A DNA stretch of 8,314 bases from Bryobacteraceae bacterium (GCA_014379815.1 JACMLA010000735.1:1-8314); one strand, 5' to 3'; counted from the stretch's first letter, positions 1 through 7,356 are shown. Program-made: numbers and translations. Notes: generated from the letters alone by a model not told the origin.

Positions 1-1823
1 AGCGGGACTGCGAGTCTCTCGAAATTTCCGGCCCGGAACAGCAGGAGCGTCTGCTTGTCGGAATCCTTGTCCACACTTGCGTCTGCTTCGTCGCTCCGTA
101 TCGCCTCAATCGCGTCGCTGATTACTCCTGAGACCTGGGCGATGCCGGGAACGTCGAGGATTAGAGCAATCTTTCCATCGCCCATAATCGTTGCTCCGGC
201 GTATCCCTTGACGCTCTTCAGGAGTCCTCCCAGGGGCTTTACGACGATCTCCTGCGTGTCATTGATGGTGTCCACAATCAGCCCGAACTGCCGGTCTTCG
301 GCTTGCAGAACCACAATGCTGACGGTGTCTTCCGACGCCTGCTCCGCCGCATCCACCTGGAGCACCTTGTTCAGGTACGCCAGAGGAAGAAGTTTGCCCC
401 GGCGACGGTATACGGGAATGCCGTGAATGGACTCAATTTGCGTCCTGGCCTTATCTTTCTCCAGGCGGATGAGTTCCAGAAGACTGATCTGCGGTATGAC
501 AAATCGCTCGCCCCCGGACGTGACAACCAGCCCAGGTATGATCGCCAGCGTGAGTGGAATCCGGATCCTGACGGTTGTGCCGTGTCCGGGCCTGCTCGCA
601 AGGTCAACGGTTCCGCCGATCTTTTCAATGTTGGTCTTGACTACGTCCATCCCAACACCACGCCCGGAGATGCTCGAGACCTGCTTTGCTGTGGAGAAGC
701 CCGGCAGAAAGACCAGATTCGACAACTCGCGGTCGCTCATCCGGTCGGCCCTCTCGGGAGTGACCATCGATTGACTGAGTGCGCTGGCCTTGACTCGCTG
801 GGGGTCAATCCCGGCACCATCATCGATGATTTCGATATTGACATTGCCGCCCTCGTGAAAGGCCGACAGTGTTAGCGTTCCCTGGACAGGTTTGCCACCG
901 AGCAATCTCTTTTCCGGAGCCTCGATTCCGTGGTCGCACGAGTTACGCACGATGTGCGTCAAAGGATCTTTGATTGCTTCGATGATGGTCTTGTCGAGCT
1001 CGGTATCCGCGCCGTCCATCCTCAGTGAAATCTGTTTGCCGCACGAAGTAGCCAAATCGCGGACTACACGGGGCAGATTGGCCCAGACATTGCCAATCGG
1101 CTGCATGCGCGTTCGCATGACGCCTTCCTGCAGCTCGGTGGTAATCAGATTGAGCTTTTGCGCCGTTGCGTTCAGGCTGGAATTGTCCTCACGCGCGCTG
1201 AACTGGAGAATCTGATTCCGCGCCAGGACCAGCTCGCCCACCAGATTCATCAAGCGGTTCAGCAACGCAACGTCGACCCGAATCGTGGAATCGGCCGCCG
1301 AAACGGTGTCGCCGCGGCGCTTGCTGTTCGTCCGGCCGTCCACCGCAAGAGCAGCCACCGGCGCGGGTGAGAACTCCTCAGCCGGTGCGGATTCTTCCTC
1401 GGGCTGCTGAGGCGCTATCGCAAGTTCCAGCGTTTCTGCCGGCTGCTCCGCCATCGCTTTTTGCCGCTTCAGGAGTTCGGTGTACTCTTCGCCACTTTCC
1501 ACTCCTGTATCTTCGATACTGGTCAATTCCTTCTTGACCGCGTCGATGGTTTCAAGCAGCACAGAAGTCAGATCCTGCGTAAGGATTCGCTCGCCATTGC
1601 GCAGTTGGCCCAGAATATTCTCTGCCTGGTGAGTGATTCTTTCGAGAGTGCCGAAATTCAGAAACCCACAAGTTCCCTTGATGGTGTGAACCGTGCGAAA
1701 CACGCTGGCGAGCAATTTTGCGTCTTCCGGATGTTTCTCAAGGTCCACCATCTCCTGATCGAGACGGTTTAGGTTCTCGTTACTTTCAATCAAAAACTCC
1801 CGGATAAGTTCCGTATCTTCCAT
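1..1823 (-). CDS. cheA: Chemotaxis sensor histidine kinase CheA (partial, C-terminus outside window)
   Basis: Reading the minus strand from the ATG at 1823 gives 607 uninterrupted codons to the window edge. CheA is the cytoplasmic kinase that autophosphorylates in response to chemoreceptors and passes phosphate to CheY and CheB. Domains in order: an Hpt/P1 domain (about residues 1-105) with the phospho-accepting His46 in HTIKGTCGF; a Pro/Glu/Ala-rich linker (about 105-178) with no obvious CheY-binding P2 domain; P3 dimerisation helices (about 181-245); and a P4 ATPase with N box HIVRNSCDHGIE (290-301), DDGAGID (334-340), GRGVGMDVV (387-395) and GHGTTVRI (413-420). A CheW-like P5 domain (about 430-565) follows. 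After an acidic linker, KQTLLLFRAGNFERLAVPL (590 on) looks like the start of a second CheW-like domain. The ATG has a close AGGGG at 1827-1831. The neighbour upstream on this strand is the LysR gene, 67 bp away with no clear terminator. All plus-strand ORFs here are antisense shadows. Identity is very secure; only the C-terminal architecture is unknown. Confidence 0.96.
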   Translation of the reverse strand, partial: MEDTELIREFLIESNENLNRLDQEMVDLEKHPEDAKLLASVFRTVHTIKGTCGFLNFGTLERITHQAENILGQLRNGERILTQDLTSVLLETIDAVKKELTSIEDTGVESGEEYTELLKRQKAMAEQPAETLELAIAPQQPEEESAPAEEFSPAPVAALAVDGRTNSKRRGDTVSAADSTIRVDVALLNRLMNLVGELVLARNQILQFSAREDNSSLNATAQKLNLITTELQEGVMRTRMQPIGNVWANLPRVVRDLATSCGKQISLRMDGADTELDKTIIEAIKDPLTHIVRNSCDHGIEAPEKRLLGGKPVQGTLTLSAFHEGGNVNIEIIDDGAGIDPQRVKASALSQSMVTPERADRMSDRELSNLVFLPGFSTAKQVSSISGRGVGMDVVKTNIEKIGGTVDLASRPGHGTTVRIRIPLTLAIIPGLVVTSGGERFVIPQISLLELIRLEKDKARTQIESIHGIPVYRRRGKLLPLAYLNKVLQVDAAEQASEDTVSIVVLQAEDRQFGLIVDTINDTQEIVVKPLGGLLKSVKGYAGATIMGDGKIALILDVPGIAQVSGVISDAIEAIRSDEADASVDKDSDKQTLLLFRAGNFERLAVP

Positions 1824-1826
1824 GCA

Positions 1827-1842
1827 CCCCTGCTTCGGAGGG
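1827..1842 (-). promoter_or_regulatory. cheA ribosome binding site inside a small hairpin
   Basis: On the minus strand AGGGG (complement of 1827-1831) lies three bases before the cheA ATG, which is a short spacing. It can pair with CCCT (complement of 1839-1842) across a 7-base loop, a 4-bp stem that could partly hide the ribosome site. The stem is short, so the hairpin may be chance; the purine-rich site is the best available for this start. Confidence 0.35.
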
Positions 1843-1890
1843 ATAGTGCAGAACGATCTGGTTTCTTCTCGAAGTTTTGTTAGTTCGGTC

Positions 1891-2763
1891 CTACGCCCGA
1901 ACCAGCTCCAGAAATGCCTTCGCCGCGTGGCTTAAGACCCGCCTGGCGGGGTACACCAGCCGGATGTTTCTTTCCACCTTTAGCTCTGGCACTTTTACTT
2001 CACGCAACAGGCCTTTTTCCAGATCCTGCTCCACGCACATCTTGGGTAGAAAGGCGACACCCTCATTTCTTTGAACCATGATGCGAATGGTTTCTACGGT
2101 TGGCATCTCCACATCCATGTTGAGTGGAATTTTGTGCCTCTGGAATTCCCGGAGTACCGCATCCCGGTATTGCGATAGAACATTGTGTGCAATAAATGTT
2201 TCCATCCCAAGATCGCTGATGCTGACCGACTTTTTCTTTGCGAGGCGGTGCGCAGGCGACACTACAAAGGCCAGATGGTCCGTGTAGATCACCTGGGATA
2301 CCAGCCGGTCGTCTTCCGGGTCGTAGCTGATTACGCCCAATTCCAGATCCCCGTCAATCAGCTGGCTGGGTACTTTGCTGGACAGACTCCGACGTACCTG
2401 AACCTTTACCTTTGGATAGGTGTGCCGGTATTGTTCGATGTGGCGCAACAGGTACAGCGATGTGGACTCGTTCGCGCCGATGATCAGCCTGCCTGCCGAG
2501 TTGTCCCGCAATTCCGTCAGGGCATTCTGCAGATCTGCTTCGAGGTTCTCAAAACGCCGCGCGAAATCGACCACGATTCGCCCTGCATCCGTCAGCATCG
2601 GAGGCGTCGCCGACCGGTCTATCAGCTTCTCTCCCAGATCTGCTTCCAGCCTCTGTACCGCGAGCGAAATCGCCGGCTGGGTTCGAAGCATCTTCTCCGC
2701 TGCGCGCGAAAAACTCTTCTCGGTAACGACTGCGAGGAACACTTTCAGAGGGTATAAATCCAT
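1891..2763 (-). CDS. LysR-family transcriptional regulator, divergent from leuABCD
   Basis: A 290-residue protein of typical LysR length. Residues 1-60 form the winged helix-turn-helix: PLKVFLAVVTEKSFSRAAEK, then QPAISLAVQRLEADLGEKL and a TDAGR motif. A linker helix follows to about residue 88, then the periplasmic-binding-protein-like effector domain from GRLIIGANES (91 on) to the end. LysR proteins usually act as tetramers on the divergent intergenic region, activating the neighbour when a small molecule binds and often repressing themselves. By position, the target here would be the leuABCD cluster starting 114 bp away, with an isopropylmalate-pathway metabolite as possible effector; this is inference. 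It is not recognisably LeuO. The ATG at 2763 is where family homology begins, but no Shine-Dalgarno sequence precedes it, and the predicted promoter leaves only about 12 bases of leader. The stop is TAG at 1891-1893. cheA follows 67 bp downstream on the same strand. Confidence 0.93.
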   Translation of the reverse strand: MDLYPLKVFLAVVTEKSFSRAAEKMLRTQPAISLAVQRLEADLGEKLIDRSATPPMLTDAGRIVVDFARRFENLEADLQNALTELRDNSAGRLIIGANESTSLYLLRHIEQYRHTYPKVKVQVRRSLSSKVPSQLIDGDLELGVISYDPEDDRLVSQVIYTDHLAFVVSPAHRLAKKKSVSISDLGMETFIAHNVLSQYRDAVLREFQRHKIPLNMDVEMPTVETIRIMVQRNEGVAFLPKMCVEQDLEKGLLREVKVPELKVERNIRLVYPARRVLSHAAKAFLELVRA

Positions 2764-2775
2764 CGGGTGTCAGCC

Positions 2776-2801
2776 GGATTAAGTATAAGCACGGCTAATC
2801 C
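2776..2801. promoter_or_regulatory. Candidate LysR operator 1 (GGATTA-N14-TAATCC dyad)
   Basis: A perfect 6-bp inverted repeat, GGATTA at 2776-2781 and TAATCC at 2796-2801, is separated by 14 bp. Within it ATAAGCACGGCTAAT (2785-2799) contains a T-N11-A LysR-type box (T2786 to A2798). It overlaps the predicted -10 and spacer of the LysR promoter. LysR binding is inferred from position and motif shape. Confidence 0.45.
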
Positions 2802-2810
2802 CATACGCAA
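2782..2810 (-). promoter_or_regulatory. Predicted promoter of the LysR gene
   Basis: On the minus strand the -35 TTGCGT (complement of 2805-2810) is followed by 17 bp and then the -10 TATACT (complement of 2782-2787, five of six consensus bases). Transcription would start near 2775, about 12 bases before the ATG. The GGATTA/TAATCC dyad straddles the -10 box, which fits autorepression by the LysR protein. Confidence 0.55.
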
Positions 2811-2831
2811 CACTAATACCTGACTCCTACA

Positions 2832-2853
2832 CTATAAATTTGCTAAATTATAG
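2832..2853. promoter_or_regulatory. Candidate LysR operator 2 (CTATAA/TTATAG imperfect palindrome)
   Basis: The 22-bp segment is symmetric at 18 of 22 positions, with outer arms CTATAA (2832-2837) and TTATAG (2848-2853) around a central GC. It contains ATAAATTTGCTAAAT (2834-2848), which shares ATAA, then GCTAA four or five bases later, and the T-N11-A spacing (T2835 to A2847), with the box at 2785-2799. The two palindrome centres are 54 bp apart, about five helical turns, as LysR recognition and activation sites often are. It overlaps the -35 region of the predicted leuA promoter. Confidence 0.45.
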
Positions 2854-2868
2854 GGAGCGACACATAAT
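2840..2868 (+). promoter_or_regulatory. Predicted leuA promoter, possibly giving a near-leaderless mRNA
   Basis: TTGCTA at 2840-2845 (-35-like, four of six), a 17-bp spacer and CATAAT at 2863-2868 (-10-like, five of six) would start transcription at about 2875-2877, right at the leuA ATG. leuA has no well-spaced Shine-Dalgarno sequence: the GGGAG at 2853-2857 is 20 bases away. An alternative -10, TATAAA at 2833-2838, lacks a good -35 but would give a leader of about 30 bases and could be LysR-activated. Confidence 0.4.
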
Positions 2869-2877
2869 AGAGACCAA

Positions 2878-4062
2878 ATGAGCGACCGCGTATACATCTT
2901 CGACACTACCCTGCGAGATGGCGAGCAGTCCCCGGGTTGCAGTATGACTACGCCCGAGAAGCTGCGCATGGCCGAACGTCTTGTTGCCCTTGGCGTCGAT
3001 ATCCTCGAAGCCGGGTTCCCCATTGCCTCAGACGGTGATACCGAAGCCGTCGATTCCGTCTCCCGCGAGTTCCCGTGGGTTCAGGTTGCAGCACTGGCGC
3101 GCTGCACTCGCCTCGATATCGAGCGTGCTGCCGCTGCACTTCGGCCGGCCAAGCGTCCGCGCATTCATACCTTTATTGCTACCAGCGATGTGCACCTGCA
3201 GTACAAGCTGAAGAAGAGCCGGCAGCAGGTTCTCGACGAAGCCGTCTCTGCCGTCGAACTCGCACGCCAGCATGTGGACGACGTTGAATTTTCCGCCGAA
3301 GATGCGACCCGCACAGACTGGGATTATCTGGAGCAGATCTGCAAGGCTGTAGTTGCTGCCGGCGCACGCACCGTTAATATTCCCGATACCGTCGGCTGGT
3401 CCGTGCCGGACGAATACGGAGCGCTGATTGGACGTCTGTGCCGCACACTGGGTGACTCCGCAATTGTCAGCGTGCATTGTCACGACGACCTTGGTCTGGC
3501 CGTTGCCAACTCGATTGCGGCGGTGCAGAATGGAGCTCGTCAGATTGAATGCACCATTAATGGAATCGGTGAGCGGGCCGGTAACTGCGCTCTGGAAGAA
3601 GTCGTGGTCGCGATGAAGGTACGCGCCGACCGTCTTCCTTTTCATACCGGAATTGCCTTCGAGCAGCTCTATCCGGCAAGTCAGCTTCTGTCGAGCATCA
3701 TTAGTTTTGGACCTCAGCCGAACAAAGCGATTGTCGGGGCAAACGCCTTCGCACACGAAGCCGGCATTCATCAGGACGGCTACTTAAAACACAAAGCGAC
3801 ATACGAAATTATTGAACCCAAATCGGTCGGTGTCCCTGAAGGTCGACTCGTTCTGGGTAAGCACAGCGGACGTCACGCTCTGAAAGATCGTCTTCAGCAA
3901 CTTGGCTTCATTCTTTCGAAGGAAGAACTCGAAATCGTCTACTCGCGCTTCACCACGCTTGCGGACCGCAAGAAAGGCGTGATGAACGATGAGATCGCCG
4001 CGATTGCCCGCGAAGCTCAACATCAAGCGGTTCCTGCACCGAGCTTCAGCGCCGCGGACTAG
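2878..4062 (+). CDS. leuA: 2-isopropylmalate synthase, short form without the regulatory domain
   Basis: LeuA condenses acetyl-CoA with 2-ketoisovalerate to give 2-isopropylmalate, the committed step of leucine synthesis in the cytoplasm. The HMGL-like TIM barrel spans about residues 4-270, with [13 protein letters not shown] (8-20), metal ligands in HCHDD (200-204), and NGIGERAGN (228-236). It is followed by the linker subdomain with HEAGIHQDG (293-301) and LGKHSGRHA (326-334). The protein ends at 394 aa, just after [16 protein letters not shown] (365-380), with a short Pro/Ser/Ala tail. Full-length LeuA proteins are around 500-520 aa and carry a C-terminal LeuA-dimer domain that binds leucine, which is absent here. 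leuB begins 8 bp later, so there is no room for a frameshifted remnant. The ATG at 2878 is the only sensible start, since an in-frame TAG lies at 2851-2853. A homocitrate synthase (NifV-like) is also short, but the motifs and the leuBCD neighbours favour LeuA. Confidence 0.95.
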   Translation: MSDRVYIFDTTLRDGEQSPGCSMTTPEKLRMAERLVALGVDILEAGFPIASDGDTEAVDSVSREFPWVQVAALARCTRLDIERAAAALRPAKRPRIHTFIATSDVHLQYKLKKSRQQVLDEAVSAVELARQHVDDVEFSAEDATRTDWDYLEQICKAVVAAGARTVNIPDTVGWSVPDEYGALIGRLCRTLGDSAIVSVHCHDDLGLAVANSIAAVQNGARQIECTINGIGERAGNCALEEVVVAMKVRADRLPFHTGIAFEQLYPASQLLSSIISFGPQPNKAIVGANAFAHEAGIHQDGYLKHKATYEIIEPKSVGVPEGRLVLGKHSGRHALKDRLQQLGFILSKEELEIVYSRFTTLADRKKGVMNDEIAAIAREAQHQAVPAPSFSAAD

Positions 4063-4070
4063 AAACATAC

Positions 4071-5159
4071 ATGAACCTGAACGTACTGATCCTGCCGGGC
4101 GATGGCATCGGCACCGAAGTCACGCGCGAAGCTGTGAAAGTTCTGGAAGCTGTTGCCAGCCGGTTCCATCACAGCCTTCGTCTCACGGAAGGTCTGCTGG
4201 GTGGCATAGCGATCCATGAAACAGGCACGCCGTTCCCCGAGCTAACGCAGCAGCTGGCCTCCGAAGCGGACGCCACGCTGATGGGCGCCGTAGGCCTTCC
4301 CGAGTTTGACAATGCGCCACCAAAAGATCGGCCGGAAGCGGGCCTGCTTGGGATTCGTAAGCTGCTTGGCGTTTACGCAAACCTCCGCCCGGTACGCGCG
4401 TGGAAAGCTCTGATCCAGTCTTCACCTCTGAAGAACGAGCTGGTGGAAGGTACGGATATGATCATCGTGCGCGAACTTACCGGCGGCCTGTATTACGGCA
4501 CTCCGCGGGGCATCAGCGGCGAGGGGCCGGAAGAGCGCGGCACCAATACGATGACCTATACGAGAGCGGAGATCGAACGCATCACCCGGATGGCCTTTGG
4601 CCTGGCCCGTAACCGTCGCCGTAAGCTGACCAGCGTGGATAAATCGAACGTGCTCGAAACCAGCCAGCTTTGGCGTCGCGTTGTCGTGGATGTCGCAAAG
4701 GATTTCCCGGACGTGGAGCTGGAGCACATACTGGTCGACAATTGCGCCATGCAACTGATCCTGAATCCACGCCGTTTCGACGTGCTGGTGATGGAGAATA
4801 TGTTCGGCGACATCCTCAGCGATGAGGGCGCGGTGCTCGCCGGCTCCATTGGCATGCTGCCTTCGGCTTCCATCGGGGACCGTAAGCCGTCAGGTGCTCT
4901 GGTCGGACTGTACGAACCGGTTCACGGCTCGGCTCCGGATATTGCGGGGCAGAACAAAGCCAATCCTCTGGGGGCTATCGGCTCAGTAGCAGCGTTACTG
5001 GAATACAGCTTTGGTCTGAAAGCAGAAGCGGAGGCGCTGAGCCGGGCGATCGAAGCCGTACTCGACAGTGGCCGCGTTACAGCAGATCTCAAACCCGCGG
5101 GCCCACCCGCAACTACACAGGAAGTAGGCGACGCCATTTGCGCCGCTATCAGTAATTAG
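4071..5159 (+). CDS. leuB: 3-isopropylmalate dehydrogenase
   Basis: LeuB oxidatively decarboxylates 3-isopropylmalate with NAD+ to 2-ketoisocaproate, working as a cytoplasmic homodimer. The 362-residue length is normal. Visible family motifs are LPGDGIGTEV (8-17), the substrate loop ELTGGLYYGTPRG with catalytic Tyr at about 141, VDKSNVLETSQLWR with catalytic Lys191, the metal-binding stretch NMFGDILSDEGAVLAGSIG, and the nucleotide-binding LYEPVHGSAPDIAGQNKANP. The gene starts 8 bp after the leuA stop without a strong Shine-Dalgarno sequence, so it probably relies on coupling to leuA translation. The last codons, EVGDAICAAISN, fall in the first copy of a 32-bp tandem repeat. The stop TAG (5157-5159) comes from reading the second copy in another phase, so the C-terminus has probably been altered by the duplication. 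This is outside the catalytic core and should be tolerated. Confidence 0.97.
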   Translation: MNLNVLILPGDGIGTEVTREAVKVLEAVASRFHHSLRLTEGLLGGIAIHETGTPFPELTQQLASEADATLMGAVGLPEFDNAPPKDRPEAGLLGIRKLLGVYANLRPVRAWKALIQSSPLKNELVEGTDMIIVRELTGGLYYGTPRGISGEGPEERGTNTMTYTRAEIERITRMAFGLARNRRRKLTSVDKSNVLETSQLWRRVVVDVAKDFPDVELEHILVDNCAMQLILNPRRFDVLVMENMFGDILSDEGAVLAGSIGMLPSASIGDRKPSGALVGLYEPVHGSAPDIAGQNKANPLGAIGSVAALLEYSFGLKAEAEALSRAIEAVLDSGRVTADLKPAGPPATTQEVGDAICAAISN

Positions 5160-5216
5160 GCGACGCCGTTTGCGCCGCTATCAGGAAGTAGGCGACGCCG
5201 TCTGCGCCGCTATCAG
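5121..5216 (+). repeat. Three tandem 32-bp copies of the leuB 3' end
   Basis: Copies lie at 5121-5152, 5153-5184 and 5185-5216. Each shares TAGGCGACGCC, then TTGCGCCGCTATCAG or a one-base variant. Copy 1 codes for the LeuB tail EVGDAICAAIS. Copy 2 starts TAATTAGG instead of GAAGTAGG. Copy 3 read in its own frame gives EVGDAVCAAIR. The copies differ at only two to four positions, which suggests fairly recent slippage or unequal recombination. Because 32 is not a multiple of 3, the copies cannot extend leuB in frame. GGCGACGCC within each unit is self-complementary and could form small hairpins. Confidence 0.93.
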
Positions 5217-5221
5217 GAAGG
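5215..5221 (+). promoter_or_regulatory. leuC ribosome binding site built from the repeat edge
   Basis: AGGAAGG at 5215-5221 lies 10 bases before the leuC ATG at 5232. Its first bases are the end of repeat copy 3 and the rest resembles the start of a further copy. The same AGGAAG occurs at the junction of copies 2 and 3 (5183-5188) and at the front of copy 1 (5119-5124). Confidence 0.7.
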
Positions 5222-5231
5222 CTAGTAATCC

Positions 5232-6674
5232 ATGCAACCACAACAAACTACCCGGGCACGAACCATCATTGAAAAACTCTGGGACAACCACGTCGTTTCC
5301 GAGCGACCCGGCGCCCCTTCGCTGCTCTACATCGACCTTCATCTGGTACACGAGGTCACGTCGCCTCAGGCCTTCCAGGGTCTGCGCGATCGTGGTCTCA
5401 AAGTGCGCCGTCCCGATCGCACACTCGCCACGGTCGACCACAGCATCCCGACGACGCCGCGCCATTTGCCGATCGTGGATACCATCGCGAGAACTCAGGT
5501 GGAACAGCTGGAGCGCAATGCGAAAGACTTCGGCATTCCCTGCTTTGGCTTTCACTCCGAGCACCGGGGAATTGTGCACGTTATCGGCCCGGAGCTTGGT
5601 GCTACACAGCCCGGGATGACCGTCGTTTGCGGCGATAGCCACACCGCTACCCATGGAGCTTTCGGAGCACTCGCGTTTGGTATTGGTACCAGCGAAGTCG
5701 AGCACGTTCTTGCGACCCAGTGTCTCCTGCTGCGCAGAGGCAAGACATACAAGGTTGCGGTCAATGGCAGTCTCAGGGATGGAGTGTCGGCAAAAGACAT
5801 CATCCTGAATCTCATCTCACGAATAGGTGTTGGCGGCGGCACTGGGCACATCTTTGAATACTGCGGGAGCGCAATCGGTGCACTCTCGATGGAAGAGCGC
5901 ATGACCGTTTGCAACATGTCGATTGAAGCCGGAGCACGCGCTGGTCTGGTGGCACCGGATGACACGACCTACCAGTACGTTCACGGGAGGGAGCTTGCTC
6001 CTAAAGGTGCCGACTGGGATGCCGCGCTGACACGCTGGAAGCAGCTTCCTACCGATGACGGGGCAACGTACGACAACAGCATCGAGATCGACGCCGACGC
6101 ACTCGAGCCCATGATCACGTTCGGTACGAATCCCGGCATGGGCATCGCGATCACAGGCCGCATTCCCGACCCAGCCAATGTCGGTGATCTGATCGAGCGC
6201 GAGTCGCTTGCCAAGGCTCTGCGCTATATGGACCTGAAGCCCGGCGAGTCGCTCCTGGGGCACAGGGTGGATGTGGTGTTCATTGGCAGCTGTACCAATT
6301 CGCGGATCTCCGATCTCCGCGCCGCTGCATCCGTACTCATGGGCAGAAAAGTAAATCCCGCGGTTCGCGTGATGGTCGTGCCGGGTTCTATGGACATCAA
6401 ACGTCAGGCCGAGGCTGAAGGTCTGGACCGTATCTTCCGCGATGCCGGAGCCGAGTGGCGCGAATCCGGCTGCTCCATGTGCATCGCCATGAACGGCGAC
6501 CAACTCGCGCCGGGTGAGTATTCCGTGTCCACCAGCAATCGGAACTTCGAAGGACGTCAGGGCAAAGGCGGACGGACCTTCCTTGCCAGTCCTCTTACCG
6601 CCGCTGCAACTGCCATTACTGGAAAAGTCACTGACGTCAGGAGCCTTGAGAATGAACAAGTTCACCACGTTTGA
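5232..6674 (+). CDS. leuC: 3-isopropylmalate dehydratase large subunit
   Basis: LeuC pairs with LeuD to isomerise 2-isopropylmalate to 3-isopropylmalate through a dehydration/rehydration on a 4Fe-4S cluster, as in aconitase. The 480-residue length is normal, with about 7 extra N-terminal residues. The three cluster ligands are Cys354 in [13 protein letters not shown] and Cys414 and Cys417 in [13 protein letters not shown]. Other aconitase-family signatures include VDHSIPT near residue 73, [20 protein letters not shown] and [13 protein letters not shown]. The ATG at 5232 has a good Shine-Dalgarno sequence and starts 72 bp after the leuB stop, with the gap filled by tandem repeats. The 3' end overlaps leuD by 23 bp in another frame, which implies translational coupling and supports equal production of the two subunits. 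Confidence 0.97.
   Translation: MQPQQTTRARTIIEKLWDNHVVSERPGAPSLLYIDLHLVHEVTSPQAFQGLRDRGLKVRRPDRTLATVDHSIPTTPRHLPIVDTIARTQVEQLERNAKDFGIPCFGFHSEHRGIVHVIGPELGATQPGMTVVCGDSHTATHGAFGALAFGIGTSEVEHVLATQCLLLRRGKTYKVAVNGSLRDGVSAKDIILNLISRIGVGGGTGHIFEYCGSAIGALSMEERMTVCNMSIEAGARAGLVAPDDTTYQYVHGRELAPKGADWDAALTRWKQLPTDDGATYDNSIEIDADALEPMITFGTNPGMGIAITGRIPDPANVGDLIERESLAKALRYMDLKPGESLLGHRVDVVFIGSCTNSRISDLRAAASVLMGRKVNPAVRVMVVPGSMDIKRQAEAEGLDRIFRDAGAEWRESGCSMCIAMNGDQLAPGEYSVSTSNRNFEGRQGKGGRTFLASPLTAAATAITGKVTDVRSLENEQVHHV
6639..6643 (+). promoter_or_regulatory. leuD ribosome binding site within leuC
   Basis: AGGAG at 6639-6643 lies 8 bases before the ATG at 6652. It fixes this start over the earlier in-frame start at 6514, which would add 46 residues that do not resemble LeuD. 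Confidence 0.8.
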
Positions 6675-7272
6675 GAGCCGCCTGGTTCCGCTGCCGATCG
6701 ACAACATCGATACCGACCAGATCATCCCGGCGCGCTTCCTGAAGACCATCAGCAAACAAGGTCTGGATAAGCAGCTCTTCAACGATTGGCGCTACGATGC
6801 CGAAGGGAATCCAAAACCGGATTTCATTCTGAATCAGCCCAGGGGTCGAAATGCCGAGATCCTGCTGGCCGGCGACAACTTCGGCTGCGGCTCCTCCCGC
6901 GAGCACGCTCCGTGGGCACTGACCCAGTTCGGATTTCGCGCGGTAATCAGCACTTCATTCGCAGACATCTTTAAGGGGAACGCTCTGAAGAACAGCCTGC
7001 TTCCTATCGTCGTGCCTGCTGGCGTCCATGCTGCGCTGTTTCAAGCGCTGGAAGCGGACGAAAATTGCAAAGTTACTGTCGACCTCGAGAGCTTGCAACT
7101 TCGACTGCCCGATGGCAGTGAGGTTCCATTCGCGATCGACGAGTTCTCCCGAATCTGCATGCTGGAAGGAACCGACGAGCTGGGCTATATCCAGACTCTC
7201 GAACCGGAAATCGCGAAATTTGAAGCCACTATGCCGGCGGCGGTTAATACCCTCGCTGCAGTCACTCTGTGA
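6652..7272 (+). CDS. leuD: 3-isopropylmalate dehydratase small subunit
   Basis: LeuD is the swivelling subunit that completes the isopropylmalate isomerase active site with LeuC. From the ATG at 6652 the protein is 206 aa, the usual length. The family pattern is clear: [18 protein letters not shown] (14-31) and the substrate-recognition region [17 protein letters not shown] (74-90), then [17 protein letters not shown]. The start is chosen because the family N-terminus ([12 protein letters not shown]) begins here and AGGAG is well spaced. The open frame reaches back to 6514, but that part lies inside leuC and reads as unrelated sequence. It is the last gene of the leucine cluster; 84 bp follow before the antitoxin gene. 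Confidence 0.97.
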   Translation: MNKFTTFESRLVPLPIDNIDTDQIIPARFLKTISKQGLDKQLFNDWRYDAEGNPKPDFILNQPRGRNAEILLAGDNFGCGSSREHAPWALTQFGFRAVISTSFADIFKGNALKNSLLPIVVPAGVHAALFQALEADENCKVTVDLESLQLRLPDGSEVPFAIDEFSRICMLEGTDELGYIQTLEPEIAKFEATMPAAVNTLAAVTL

Positions 7273-7274
7273 TT

Positions 7275-7305
7275 TGGCTTCGGTTGAAGCGCTTTCGCTA
7301 AGCCA
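7275..7305 (+). terminator. Possible hairpin after leuD, no T-tract
   Basis: TGGCTT (7275-7280) can pair with AAGCCA (7300-7305), with an inner AGCG/CGCT stem (7288-7299) stacked on the 3' side. GCTTC/GAAGC (7278-7289) is a competing small stem. No run of T follows, so it is at best a weak or factor-dependent terminator, and some read-through into the antitoxin gene is likely. An 8-bp direct repeat GCTAAGCC (7297-7304 and 7308-7315) lies at its edge. Confidence 0.25.
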
Positions 7306-7317
7306 GGGCTAAGCCGC

Positions 7318-7338
7318 CTGTGCAGAATACATGTACAG
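7318..7338. promoter_or_regulatory. Candidate YefM operator with two TGT(A/G)CA sites
   Basis: CTGTGCA (7318-7324) and TGTACAG (7332-7338) form an inverted repeat with one mismatch around a 7-bp spacer. Each arm holds a TGTACA-like hexamer, TGTGCA (7319-7324) and TGTACA (7332-7337), with centres 13 bp apart. E. coli YefM is known to bind TGTACA-core palindromes spaced by about one helical turn, so this is a plausible autoregulatory site 19 bp before the antitoxin start. The function is inferred. Confidence 0.5.
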
Positions 7339-7356
7339 TTAGATCTGGTCCGCAAA

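Noticed and set aside
55..1772. Several plus-strand frames of 70-190 codons in the first 1.8 kb
   Set aside because: All are antisense to the clear cheA frame, which is absent from short-ORF lists only because it runs off the window edge.
2185..2757. 190-codon plus-strand frame across the LysR gene
   Set aside because: Antisense to a well-matched LysR protein; no family features in its translation.
3028..3771. 247-codon open frame on the minus strand across leuA
   Set aside because: Antisense shadow of a strongly conserved enzyme, with no recognisable protein features.
5121..5216. Repeat array considered as a CRISPR or REP element
   Set aside because: Units are directly contiguous with no spacers and derive from the leuB coding end, so this is a local tandem duplication.
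5170..5619. 149-codon frame beginning in the tandem repeat and running through the leuC start
   Set aside because: Only its first residues resemble LeuB, because they are a repeat copy; the remainder is leuC read out of frame.
6514..6651. In-frame 46-codon extension of leuD upstream of 6652
   Set aside because: It lies wholly inside leuC, has no LeuD-like sequence, and a good ribosome site plus the family N-terminus mark 6652 as the start.
5817..6782. 321-codon open frame on the minus strand across leuC and leuD
   Set aside because: It is antisense to two certain genes and its translation shows no domain or family pattern; GC-rich codon bias explains it.
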